This document shows, one piece after another, positions 1 through 7,256 of a stretch of 13,285 bases of DNA; position 1 is the first letter of the stretch, and each line of letters starts with the position of its first letter. Made by a program: the position numbers and the translations under genes. The stretch lies in contig SOIA01000063.1 of the NCBI GenBank assembly GCA_004378665.1, positions 1 to 13,285 on the forward strand. The letters are read 5' to 3'. The notes beneath the pieces are model-generated. The model was not told the DNA's origin and made no database searches. It was given only the letters and a program-made list of their open reading frames with translations. The DNA comes from Candidatus Aminicenantota bacterium. Lineage in GTDB: Bacteria > Acidobacteriota > Aminicenantia > Aminicenantales > Aminicenantaceae.

Positions 1-128
1 ACAAGAAAGATATGGTGGATATTCCAAGCAAGACAAAAAAAGAGATGCAGTTCATCTTTGTCGAGTCGATCAATGAAGCTTTCGAGCATGCTCTGGTGAA
101 AAAAGTAGGCCAAAAAACCAAATCCTGA
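1..128 (+). CDS. lon: Lon protease, C-terminal end (partial)
   Basis: The window opens inside a reading frame (first full codon at position 3) that ends at the TGA at 126-128. The 41 visible residues contain KKDMVDIP followed by a MQFIFVESINEAFEHAL stretch. This resembles the extreme C-terminus of ATP-dependent Lon proteases, where an 'N-x-KD-L-x-DIP' segment precedes a last helix of the form 'V-x-x-I-x-E-x-L-x-x-AL'. Lon is a cytoplasmic AAA+ serine protease that degrades misfolded and regulatory proteins. The catalytic Ser/Lys dyad would lie upstream of the window and cannot be checked. The next gene starts 18 bp downstream on the same strand, so the two could share a transcript. The call rests on a short match and is probable rather than certain. 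Confidence 0.72.
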   Translation, partial: KKDMVDIPSKTKKEMQFIFVESINEAFEHALVKKVGQKTKS

Positions 129-146
129 AATGGGCAGGAGGGATCC

Positions 147-1349
147 ATGAGCAGAAAAGGCCTTGTTTTTCTTGTTTTGCCAGTTTTGGTCACTGGCAAC
201 CTCTGGGCAGGGGGATGGAACAATACTTTAATGGGGTGCAGGGCACTCGCTATCGGAGGAGCCTTCGTGGGAGTTGCGGATGACCCCTCTGCGGTTTTTC
301 ATAATCCTGCCGGTCTGGTCTACCAAGAAAAAGCTTTTAATCTGTCTATCGATGGATTCTACATCTCCCCAACCCATGAATATGTAACTCCTGAGGGAGA
401 TACGACACAAAGCCAGTACAAGACCGCTCTTCCACAATTCTTTCTCACTTACAGGGCAAACGAGAGGATGACTGTAGGATTCGGGTTTTATGTACCCTAT
501 GCTGGGGGGGGAGTGGACTGGCAAGAAGGAGTTCTGGACCAGCCCCTTAAATCCACTATGGGAATTTACAGCCTGACTCCGACTTTATCTTATAAATTCA
601 GTGAGAAGTTTTCCATGGGTTTTAACCTGAACTTTTACGGCGGTGTTATGAATGTTGAGACTGAAGATCCGGTTTTAGGGCCGATCAGTATGGAAGAAAA
701 AGGATCTGCGTTCTCCGCAGGTTTCGGCATGATGTTCAGACCTTCTGAAAGACTCAGGATCGGATTGGGCGTAAGAGGACCGGCCAAGATGACTCTCGAA
801 GGTGAGACAGCGATCACGGTTACAGACCCGATAATCGGCACCATTCAGATAATACGTGATTCGGAAACAAGCTTCTCTCTTCCCTGGGATATTGAACTGG
901 GATTTTCCTATAAGATCACTGAAAATTTTCTGTTTTCGACCAGTGCCCAGTATACGATGTGGTCCGTTCTGGATAAGGTCGAAAAAGTCATTAAGGATGT
1001 TCCTATTCAGGGGGATGTAGAATACGAAGAGGATTTGAACTTCATGGATATACTGATTTTAAGGGCCGGATTCGAATACTTCATCTCAGGAGGGATCATC
1101 CTTCGCGGAGGATTCGGGTATGATCGCTACGCAACTCCTGAAGATTCATTAGATATAACGAACATCGATGTGGACAAATTCACGTTGATCGGGGGAATAG
1201 GCTATCGCACAGGACGGACACAGATCGATTTTGTCTTCGTCCACGCCAGCGGAAGGCAAAGAGAAAAGGAGGTGGCTGGCTATCCTGACCCGGCAAGATA
1301 CAACCTCAGCGCGACGATCATGGGCGTGGGGCTCACTTACTCTTTTTGA
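147..1349 (+). CDS. OMPP1/FadL/TodX-family outer-membrane transport protein
   Basis: A 400-residue outer-membrane beta-barrel of the FadL/OMPP1 family, whose characterised members admit long-chain fatty acids or other hydrophobic molecules. Residues 1-21 form a signal peptide (basic MSRK, hydrophobic core, probable cleavage after LWA). The mature N-terminus carries the family signature: a Gly/Ala segment (CRALAIGGAFVGVADDPSAVF, about 31-51) followed by NPAG at 53-56, which in FadL belongs to the plug and gating region. The rest alternates aromatic and hydrophobic residues with short turns as expected of a barrel, and the protein ends in Phe, the usual outer-membrane assembly signal. Its length is close to the family norm. 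The ATG at 147 is supported by AGGAGGG at 136-142. It sits just after lon and converges on dapF with a 21-bp gap. The substrate cannot be inferred. Confidence 0.88.
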   Translation: MSRKGLVFLVLPVLVTGNLWAGGWNNTLMGCRALAIGGAFVGVADDPSAVFHNPAGLVYQEKAFNLSIDGFYISPTHEYVTPEGDTTQSQYKTALPQFFLTYRANERMTVGFGFYVPYAGGGVDWQEGVLDQPLKSTMGIYSLTPTLSYKFSEKFSMGFNLNFYGGVMNVETEDPVLGPISMEEKGSAFSAGFGMMFRPSERLRIGLGVRGPAKMTLEGETAITVTDPIIGTIQIIRDSETSFSLPWDIELGFSYKITENFLFSTSAQYTMWSVLDKVEKVIKDVPIQGDVEYEEDLNFMDILILRAGFEYFISGGIILRGGFGYDRYATPEDSLDITNIDVDKFTLIGGIGYRTGRTQIDFVFVHASGRQREKEVAGYPDPARYNLSATIMGVGLTYSF

Positions 1350-1370
1350 CGGCTTTGTGACAGCCGGGAG

Positions 1371-2219
1371 TTATACGGGAAGGAAGTTCCCTTTAAGAAT
1401 CACTTCTGCCGGTCCTGATTGATAGACCTTCTTTTTCTCCCATTCCACAGTCAGGTATCCCATACTCGTCCGGACCTGCACTTTTTTATCTGTGAGGTTC
1501 TTCAGGATTGACGCCACCGTAGCCGCACAGGAACCGCTTCCTGAAGAAAGGGTCTCCCCAACGCCTCTTTCCCAGAAAAGGACGTCGATCACATCCCTGC
1601 TTAAAACTCTGATGAACTCTATGTTCGTTCTGTTGGGAAAGAACGGATGGGATTCGATCTCTCGTCCGATCTGATGCCATTCGATGCGGGCCGGAAAACG
1701 ATCCACGAAAATCACACAGTGGGGATTCCCGAGAGACAGAGCGGTTATGGGGTAGATTTTTTGATTGATGGAAAGGGGATAATCGATGATCTTGTCATGA
1801 GTCGAACCGTCATCAAACGGGATATCCTTGGATCTCATGCGGGGAAGACCCATCCCGACCCTGATATTAAAAAGATTCTTTTCACGTTCGAGGAGTTTGG
1901 AATCTCTGTGTCCGGCCGTGGTGAGGAAGACGATTTGAGGGGAGTCGATTTTTTTCTGATGATAAAGGTAGGCCGCCGCACATCTCAACCCGTTTCCGGA
2001 GATTTCTGCCTCGGTTCCGTCCGCGTTGAATATGCGGAATTTGACGCGGCCTTTCGCTTTATCTTTGATCGAGATGAAGAGCAGGCCGTCGGCTCCGACT
2101 CCGGTGTGGCGGTCACAAATTCTTTCCGCGAGAATACTGACGTCAGGAAGGTGTTTTACCTCTGATTCGTCGATGATCAGGAAATCGTTTCCTAAGGAGT
2201 GGACTTTGAAAAATTTCAT
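1371..2219 (-). CDS. dapF: Diaminopimelate epimerase homologue with both catalytic cysteines replaced by serine
   Basis: This 282-residue protein matches DapF along its full length. DapF interconverts LL- and meso-diaminopimelate in the cytoplasm for lysine and peptidoglycan synthesis. Visible motifs are the N-terminal MKFFKVHSLGNDF, NADGTEAE (65-72), GNGLRC (75-80), GNPHC (164-168), NRTNIEF (196-202), ERGVGE (217-222) and SGSGSC (226-231). Residues corresponding to the H. influenzae substrate contacts are present: Asn11, Asn65, Asn165, Asn199, Glu217, Arg218 and the two Gly-Asn/Gly-Ser anion loops. However, the positions of H. influenzae Cys73 and Cys217, the two-base catalytic pair, are Ser74 (TCC) and Ser226 (TCA). 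The neighbouring conserved cysteines, Cys80 and Cys231, remain. The frame is intact, so this is not obvious decay. The ATG overlaps the htrA stop as ATGA, implying translational coupling. Family membership is firm; epimerase activity is uncertain. Confidence 0.9.
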   Translation of the reverse strand: MKFFKVHSLGNDFLIIDESEVKHLPDVSILAERICDRHTGVGADGLLFISIKDKAKGRVKFRIFNADGTEAEISGNGLRCAAAYLYHQKKIDSPQIVFLTTAGHRDSKLLEREKNLFNIRVGMGLPRMRSKDIPFDDGSTHDKIIDYPLSINQKIYPITALSLGNPHCVIFVDRFPARIEWHQIGREIESHPFFPNRTNIEFIRVLSRDVIDVLFWERGVGETLSSGSGSCAATVASILKNLTDKKVQVRTSMGYLTVEWEKKKVYQSGPAEVILKGNFLPV

Positions 2220-3712
2220 TCTGGAATCTTGAGAGTTCTGATGAGCTCTATGGGTTTGCCCTCTGTTTCTCTTCGGATGAGGAGGATGAGACTGTCCCCT
2301 GAATCCAGTTTGTTAATGATTCTTCGAAGGTCGTCGACATCTTTGATGTTCTGTCGGTTGGCTTCGATTATGATATCTCCAACTTCGATGCCTTTCCGGT
2401 CAGCATCGCTGTAGCGGCGGACCTCTTTAATGAGCACCCCTTCCTCCGTTTGAAAGCCATAGCGTCTGGCCAAACGAGGTGTCATGGTCTCCACTGTGAT
2501 CCCGAGATCCTGTCCTGAAGATGTCTTAGCCTTCTCGGCTTCTTCTCCTGTGGATAGCTCCTCGAGCTTCGCGGTGAGTATCTTTTCCTTTCCATCACGG
2601 ACAACTTTGATATCGACTTTTCTTCCGGGTTCGGTTTCCGCGATCTTGAACGACAAGTCATGGCGGTTTTTCACGGGCTGGCCGTCGAATTCGACAATGA
2701 CATCGTATCGTTCCAATCCCGCTTTCTCCGCAGGTGTTCCGGGCTCGACCTGTTCAATCAAAGATCCTCTCCTGGATTTCAGGTTCAAGGCTTCTTTTTC
2801 ATCCTTGGTGATGTCTCTCGGCCTTACGCCCAGATACCCTCTGATCACTCTCCCTCTGTCTTTAAGTTGTCTGACGATTTTCCGGGCCAGGTTAGAGGGG
2901 ATGGCAAACCCGATGCCGATATTTCCTCCTGTGGGGGAAGCGATCATGCTTGTGATGCCGATCACTTCTCCTCTCATGTTGACCAGTGGGCCGCCGCTGT
3001 TCCCGCGGTTTATGGCCGCATCAGTCTGGATGAAATCCTGGTATGAGGGAGCAGTCGAACTTTGGATGAGCTGCCTTCCTTTAGCGCTCACGATCCCCGC
3101 TGAAACCGTGTGCTCGAATCCCAGAGGATTGCCGATGGCTAAAACCCACTCTCCGACTTTCAAAAGGGCAGAATCACCCAGCTCAGCAAACGGCAGGTTT
3201 TTTTTAGCGACTTTCAACAGTGCTAGATCCGTCGGGGGGTCTGACCCCACAAGCTCAGCTTTGTATTCTTCGTCATCAAGGGAATGGACGACGATTTTCT
3301 CGGCGTTTTCCACTAGATGGTTGTTGGTCAGGATGTAGCCATCAGAGCTGATGAAAAAGCCTGTTCCTCTGACCTCCGCACGGTACTCTCTCTCCCTGCC
3401 TCGAGGAGTCCCGAAGAATCTGTTCCAGAAATCGTCTCCCCAGTCATCCCAGAGACCAACGACTCGTCTTGTCTCCACTCGTTCTGCAGCGATTCTCACA
3501 ACAGAAGGACCGACCTTGTCTGCGACACTGACAAAGTCTAAATCTTGTTTGGCTTGAGGAGCCGGAGATGCGTAAAGGATTGATGGGGATGAGGGAGGTT
3601 CGTTCAAGAAGTTATCCGGCACATTTCTTTCAGGCTGATAGACAAATATATAGCCTGCTAATAGAATGCCCAGGAAGAAGCTGAGTACAGCAACTATAGC
3701 GGTCTTTCTCAT
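2216..3712 (-). CDS. htrA: HtrA/Deg-family serine endoprotease, membrane anchored, two PDZ domains
   Basis: A 498-residue periplasmic quality-control protease of the DegP/DegQ/HtrA family. Residues 4-25 form a hydrophobic segment without a clear AxA cleavage site, so an uncleaved signal anchor is likely. A low-complexity Pro/Ser linker (about 35-55) leads into a trypsin-like domain (about 60-280). Its triad is His132 in TNNHLVENA, Asp162 in PTDLALLKV and Ser239 in GNSGGPLVN. A Trp-rich LA-like loop (VVGLWDDWGDDFW) lies near 84-96. PDZ1 covers about 290-390 (RGYLGVRP...GTPAEKAGL) and PDZ2 about 402-495 (DLGITVETM...GIEVGDII). The length and two-PDZ layout resemble DegP more than single-PDZ DegS, despite the anchor. 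The ATG at 3712 has an AGGAGA ribosome-binding site 8 bases upstream. It is the first gene of a pair with dapF and is divergent from tmk. Confidence 0.95.
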   Translation of the reverse strand: MRKTAIVAVLSFFLGILLAGYIFVYQPERNVPDNFLNEPPSSPSILYASPAPQAKQDLDFVSVADKVGPSVVRIAAERVETRRVVGLWDDWGDDFWNRFFGTPRGREREYRAEVRGTGFFISSDGYILTNNHLVENAEKIVVHSLDDEEYKAELVGSDPPTDLALLKVAKKNLPFAELGDSALLKVGEWVLAIGNPLGFEHTVSAGIVSAKGRQLIQSSTAPSYQDFIQTDAAINRGNSGGPLVNMRGEVIGITSMIASPTGGNIGIGFAIPSNLARKIVRQLKDRGRVIRGYLGVRPRDITKDEKEALNLKSRRGSLIEQVEPGTPAEKAGLERYDVIVEFDGQPVKNRHDLSFKIAETEPGRKVDIKVVRDGKEKILTAKLEELSTGEEAEKAKTSSGQDLGITVETMTPRLARRYGFQTEEGVLIKEVRRYSDADRKGIEVGDIIIEANRQNIKDVDDLRRIINKLDSGDSLILLIRRETEGKPIELIRTLKIPE

Positions 3713-3742
3713 TTCTTGTTCTCCTAATCTCTAAAATATTAA

Positions 3743-3769
3743 ATTATCATACTCATATGAAAAATTCAA
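3743..3769 (-). promoter_or_regulatory. Possible sigma70-type promoter for htrA-dapF
   Basis: Read on the minus strand, TTGAAT (3764-3769) and GATAAT (3743-3748) are separated by 15 bp, in an AT-rich stretch 30-60 bp upstream of the htrA start codon. Both hexamers match the sigma70 consensus at four or five of six positions. The spacer is shorter than the optimal 17 bp, and AT-rich DNA yields such matches by chance, so this is tentative. Confidence 0.3.
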
Positions 3770-3791
3770 TCAGCCCACTCATTGTAAACTT

Positions 3792-3799
3792 AGGAGGTG
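3792..3799 (+). promoter_or_regulatory. Strong Shine-Dalgarno sequence not placed for the likely tmk start
   Basis: AGGAGGTG is an eight-base match to the usual 16S rRNA 3' end. It starts 62 bases upstream of the probable tmk ATG at 3854, so it is too far away to serve it directly. The in-frame GTG at 3797 overlaps the motif itself. The first start-like codon at a usable distance is a TTG at 3808, which is followed by CAT and then a TAA stop. The site may be a relic, a leader or ribosome standby site, or a sign that translation starts differently from the choice made here. Confidence 0.4.
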
Positions 3800-3853
3800 G
3801 CGAAAAGTTGCATTAAAAATCCAATGGAGATATCATCCCATAAATCGAGGATA

Positions 3854-4468
3854 ATGGCTGTGCAGAAAGGCATTCTGATTGTTTTGGAAGGGATAGATGG
3901 GGCAGGGAAGTCGACTCAGGCCGAGATTCTGATGAACAGGCTCCATGAAAGAGGATACGATGTTGTCTATTTCCGTGAGCCCTCAGAGGGGAAATGGGGT
4001 CAGGAGATAAAAAAGAAAGCGGCTGACCCGGACTCCCTTTCACCTGAGGAAGAACTGGATCTGTTCCTGAAGGATCGGAAAGAGAACGTGGAAAAAAACT
4101 TGAGGCCCGCGCTGGAAAAGAAAAAGATTGTCATACTGGACAGGTACTACTTTTCTACGATCGCCTATCAAGGAGCAAAGGGGATAGACCAGAAGCGGAT
4201 AAGGAGAGTCAACGAGGAATTTGTCGTCGAGCCTGATCTTGTGTTTTTCCTCGATGTTGATCCCCGGGAAGGTTTAGACCGCATAAAGAACCGGAAGAAA
4301 AAGGACAGGCTTTTCGAGCGGGCCGAATATTTGGTCAAGGTCCGCGAGATCTTCAGGAGTTTCAGAGGAGAGAGATTTATTCATATAGATTCCTCGAAGC
4401 CAAAAAAAGAGATCAGCGCAGAAATCGAAAGGATCGTCCTCAACTACCTCATTGGGGTCAGGCTATAG
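3854..4468 (+). CDS. tmk: Thymidylate kinase (dTMP kinase)
   Basis: Phosphorylates dTMP to dTDP with ATP in the cytoplasm, an essential step of dTTP synthesis. Numbered from the ATG at 3854 (204 aa), the protein has the Walker A loop EGIDGAGKSTQ near residues 12-22, the REP element (FREPSEG), a DLFLKDR segment, and the DRYYFSTIAYQGAKG motif corresponding to the family DRY-x-x-S-x-AYQ. It also has PDLVFFLDVDP and a Lys/Arg-rich LID (NRKKKDRLFER). The P-loop lacks the Arg of eukaryotic enzymes and the LID is basic, as in bacterial type II enzymes. The wording of the REPS and DRYYFS motifs reminds me more of archaeal homologues. The frame stays open back to a GTG at 3797, but that codon lies inside a Shine-Dalgarno sequence. 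The ATG at 3854 has GAGG 3 bases upstream and gives the usual family N-terminus; an ATG at 3824 is also possible. pbp1A starts 33 bp downstream. Confidence 0.92.
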   Translation: MAVQKGILIVLEGIDGAGKSTQAEILMNRLHERGYDVVYFREPSEGKWGQEIKKKAADPDSLSPEEELDLFLKDRKENVEKNLRPALEKKKIVILDRYYFSTIAYQGAKGIDQKRIRRVNEEFVVEPDLVFFLDVDPREGLDRIKNRKKKDRLFERAEYLVKVREIFRSFRGERFIHIDSSKPKKEISAEIERIVLNYLIGVRL

Positions 4469-4501
4469 CCAACAGAACTTAAATCTGCTATATTTTATCT
4501 C

Positions 4502-7117
4502 ATGGGACTCACGATTCGAATACGCAGGAAAAAAAGGCCTGCCCGGCAGCCGATTATAGAGATTCCTCAGGTTGAAAAAGCCAAAAAACCGCTCGGGCGA
4601 CGAATCATGAAGGCGGTTTTTCTCTTCATTCTCTTTTCCACAGCCTGCGGTCTTGGAATTACCTTCGGGACATTTTTTGCCGTCAGCCAGAATCTTCCTT
4701 CTATTTCTGAGCTGGAAGAATATGAGCCGAACATAATCACCTACATCTATGCGAGTAATGGAGAAGTCATCGGAGAGTATGCCATAGAGAAAAGGATCGA
4801 AGTTCCGCTGGAGGAAATCTCGGATGTCCTCATTGACGCGATCCTCGCGACAGAAGACCCCAGATTTTATTCGCACGGAGGGCTTGATTGGCGTGGAGTT
4901 TTTCGCTCTTTACGAGAGGATATCAAGATAAAACTGAAAAGAGAAGGGAGAAAGCTTCAGGGGGCAAGCACCATCACCATGCAGCTGGCCACTGATCTTT
5001 TCCTCCATCGCAGGCAGACCATCCGACGGAAACTGAAAGAGATCTTACTGTCTTTCCAGATTGAGAAGAGATACACAAAGCGGCAGATCCTGAATATGTA
5101 CTGCAATCAATTCTGGCTCGGCGGAGGGGCCTATGGGGTGGAATCCGCTTCCCAACTGTACTTTGGAAAATCCGTATCGGAATTGAACCTGGAGGAGGCT
5201 GCGTTTATCGCCGGAATCCTCAGAGGGCCAAGCGTTTATGACCCTTACAAGCATCCTGATAATGCCCTTAATCGCCGCAACCATGTGTTCAACCGCATGG
5301 TCACAGAAGGTTACTTGACTCGAACCGAGGCTGAAGAGGCCAAGGCAAGGCCGCTCGAAGTGCTTCCCCCGCGCAGAGAAACGATTGAATTCGCGGCTTA
5401 TTTCAGAGAAGAAGTCCGCAGGTATTTGAAAAGTAATTATGGAGATGCGGCCATTTACCGGAAGGGTTTGAAGGTTTACACTACATTGAATCCCGCTTAC
5501 CAGAGGTATGCGGAAGAAGAACTTCTGAGCTGGCTCAGGGTGCTGGATAAAAGACAGGGCTGGAGGGACGACAAACGGAATCTGCTGGACGAAGGGTTGG
5601 AGTCACTCGAAGAATTTGATGCCAGCTCGCTCCAGAACTGGCCGCCCTACAGTTGGTCGAAAGCATCGTTTGAAGAAAAAGAGATTGTCGAGGCTGTGGT
5701 TTTATCTGTCGAAGACGAAGAGGCGTCCGTAAAAGTGAAAGATTATACAGGGATTTTGAAGATGAATGAAGCTACGAAAGCGTGGACAAAGGCAGAAAGC
5801 TTGGGTGAGCTTGTCAAAGAAGGTGATGTGATTCATGTCAAGATCCGTTCGATCGATGAGGAAAATATAGGACTCGAGGGCTCTCCTGAAGAGGAAAGCA
5901 CAGGATTCGAAGACTCTCTTGACGAGGAAAACATAAGACTCGAGGTCACTCTTGAACAGGAACCGTTGCTCGAGGGCGCCTTTCTGGCCATCGAGCCCCA
6001 AACCGGCCAGATCAAAGCCATGGTCGGCGGCTATTCTTTCCGGAGGAGCGAATGGAACAACGCCACGCAGGCCATGCGGCAGGCGGGTTCAGCGATCAAG
6101 CCCCTTCTGTATACCGCAGCCCTGGATACACGCTTGTTCACACCTGCGAGTGTGATCATCGATGAGCCTACGGATTTCTATGATAAATGGTCAGAACAGC
6201 CGTATTCCCCCCCCAATTATGATAATAAATACAAGGGCGCAGTGACGGTCCGCAGAGGCCTGGAGCAGTCACGGAACGTCGCAACGGTCAAACTCCTGGA
6301 ATCCATCTCTCCTCAGAAGGGAGTGGAATACATCCGGAAATTCGGGATCACATCCCCCTCTGTTTATCCCTATCTCTCTTTGGCTTTGGGGGCTCCCGAG
6401 ATGCGTCTGATCGAGATGGTTTCTGCGTATTCTACTTTTCCCAACAAGGGCATTCGGGTAAGACCTTATTTCATCACCCGGATTGAAGATAAGGATGGGA
6501 ACATCCTGGAAGAAGCCCGGATAGAGTCGGAGGAAGTGATCTCTCCACAGGTTGCCTACATGATGACCTATTTGCTCCAGGGAGTCGTGGAAAATCAGGG
6601 GGGAACAGGTTGGCGTGCCAGAAGACTCAACTGGCCTTTGGCCGGAAAGACCGGCACGACCGACAATTACTCCGATGCCTGGTTCATAGGGTTTTCTCCG
6701 TCCCTGTGCGCCGGTGTATGGGTCGGTCATAAAACACAGGTGACCATAGGAAACCGGCAGTCTGGAGCTGTAGCCGCCCAGCCTCCATGGGTTGGTTTTT
6801 TTGAAAAAGTCATCAGAGATAAAAAAAGAAAGGCAGAGGAAGAAAGAAAAGCAGTCAAAGATGTCATCTCAGAAGCGTTAGGAAGAAATATCGGAGAAAC
6901 CAGAGAGGGGGATGCGGAGGGAGAGCTCCTTGTCATCGAAGAATTCGAGATTCCCCCGAATCTCATATTTGTGGAAATTGACATCAAGACCGGCCTGCTG
7001 GCCACACCCGATTGCCTTTTTCCTTTCAAAGAAGTGTTTTTCCCTGGCTCTGAACCTGACAGGTGGTGTTCGCTCGAGGACCATTTGCGGGTTCTGGATT
7101 ACTACGAAAAGAAATAA
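4502..7117 (+). CDS. mrcA: Class A penicillin-binding protein 1A (glycosyltransferase/transpeptidase)
   Basis: A bifunctional peptidoglycan synthase of 871 residues that polymerises lipid II and cross-links the stem peptides in the periplasm. A basic N-terminus (1-35) precedes one membrane segment (about 37-62). The GT51 domain (about 75-260) contains ATEDPRFYSHGG with catalytic Glu118, GASTITMQL (154-162), RRKLKE with the second Glu180, and the NQFWLGGGAYGV stretch. An OB-like insertion spans about 390-450. The transpeptidase domain (about 490-770) has Ser530-x-x-Lys533, Ser590-Arg-Asn592 and Lys716-Thr-Gly. A charged segment (769-797) and a tail with Cys838 and Cys856 follow. The position that is Lys274 in E. 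coli PBP1b and Arg in PBP1a is Thr164 here. Residues 453-485 are three 11-residue repeats. The ATG at 4502 lacks a clear Shine-Dalgarno sequence, but the next Met (residue 36) would remove the cytoplasmic tail. It is probably co-transcribed with tmk. Confidence 0.95.
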   Translation: MGLTIRIRRKKRPARQPIIEIPQVEKAKKPLGRRIMKAVFLFILFSTACGLGITFGTFFAVSQNLPSISELEEYEPNIITYIYASNGEVIGEYAIEKRIEVPLEEISDVLIDAILATEDPRFYSHGGLDWRGVFRSLREDIKIKLKREGRKLQGASTITMQLATDLFLHRRQTIRRKLKEILLSFQIEKRYTKRQILNMYCNQFWLGGGAYGVESASQLYFGKSVSELNLEEAAFIAGILRGPSVYDPYKHPDNALNRRNHVFNRMVTEGYLTRTEAEEAKARPLEVLPPRRETIEFAAYFREEVRRYLKSNYGDAAIYRKGLKVYTTLNPAYQRYAEEELLSWLRVLDKRQGWRDDKRNLLDEGLESLEEFDASSLQNWPPYSWSKASFEEKEIVEAVVLSVEDEEASVKVKDYTGILKMNEATKAWTKAESLGELVKEGDVIHVKIRSIDEENIGLEGSPEEESTGFEDSLDEENIRLEVTLEQEPLLEGAFLAIEPQTGQIKAMVGGYSFRRSEWNNATQAMRQAGSAIKPLLYTAALDTRLFTPASVIIDEPTDFYDKWSEQPYSPPNYDNKYKGAVTVRRGLEQSRNVATVKLLESISPQKGVEYIRKFGITSPSVYPYLSLALGAPEMRLIEMVSAYSTFPNKGIRVRPYFITRIEDKDGNILEEARIESEEVISPQVAYMMTYLLQGVVENQGGTGWRARRLNWPLAGKTGTTDNYSDAWFIGFSPSLCAGVWVGHKTQVTIGNRQSGAVAAQPPWVGFFEKVIRDKKRKAEEERKAVKDVISEALGRNIGETREGDAEGELLVIEEFEIPPNLIFVEIDIKTGLLATPDCLFPFKEVFFPGSEPDRWCSLEDHLRVLDYYEKK
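5858..5956 (+). repeat. 33-bp tandem repeat, three in-frame copies inside pbp1A
   Basis: Three consecutive 33-bp units (5858-5890, 5891-5923, 5924-5956) encode EENIGLEGSPE, EESTGFEDSLD and EENIRLEVTLE. A degraded fourth start (CAGGAACCGTTGCTCGAG, 5957-5974) follows. All units begin GAGGAA or CAGGAA and share the ATA-R-GA-CTCGAG or TTCGAA block, so they align at the DNA level as well as in protein. They form an acidic linker between the OB-like insertion and the transpeptidase domain. The divergence between units shows that the expansion is not recent. Confidence 0.8.
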
Positions 7118-7256
7118 GCCACAGAGATAAACAGCCCAAGAAACGGAAGACGTCCTGCCTTATTCAATCCTTTGATTCCGGATAATTTCCTCAGGGTGGG
7201 CGAGTCTGCACTCCGACAGAGATTTAAGGTCTGAGTTAGAGGGATGAGACAGCGGT
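7118..7256. other. Convergent intergenic gap between pbp1A and the FecR-type gene
   Basis: This gap of 139 bp separates two convergent stop codons. I see no coding potential with a ribosome-binding site and no stem followed by a T-run in either direction. The only small inverted repeat is GAGT-CTGC-ACTC in the middle, which is too weak to call a terminator. Confidence 0.5.

Noticed and set aside
1350..1366. Hairpin CGGCT-TTGTGAC-AGCCG between the convergent FadL-type and dapF genes, considered as a bidirectional terminator
   Set aside because: The stem is only 5 bp and no T-run follows it on either strand, so an intrinsic terminator is not supported.
1371..2219. The dapF homologue considered as a pseudogene because both catalytic cysteines are lost
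   Set aside because: The frame is full length, substrate-binding residues are conserved and it is tightly coupled to htrA. Two precise Cys-to-Ser changes without other decay look selected rather than degenerative.
2484..3338. A 284-codon open frame antisense to htrA
   Set aside because: It mirrors the protease gene, has Ser/Pro/Phe-rich shadow composition, no recognisable motif and no ribosome-binding site. The htrA frame on the other strand has a complete catalytic triad and PDZ domains.
4461..4470. GGCTATAGCC perfect 10-bp palindrome at the end of tmk, considered as an operator or terminator for pbp1A
   Set aside because: It is too short for a terminator, has no loop and no T-run, and overlaps the tmk stop codon. 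There is no supporting second copy.
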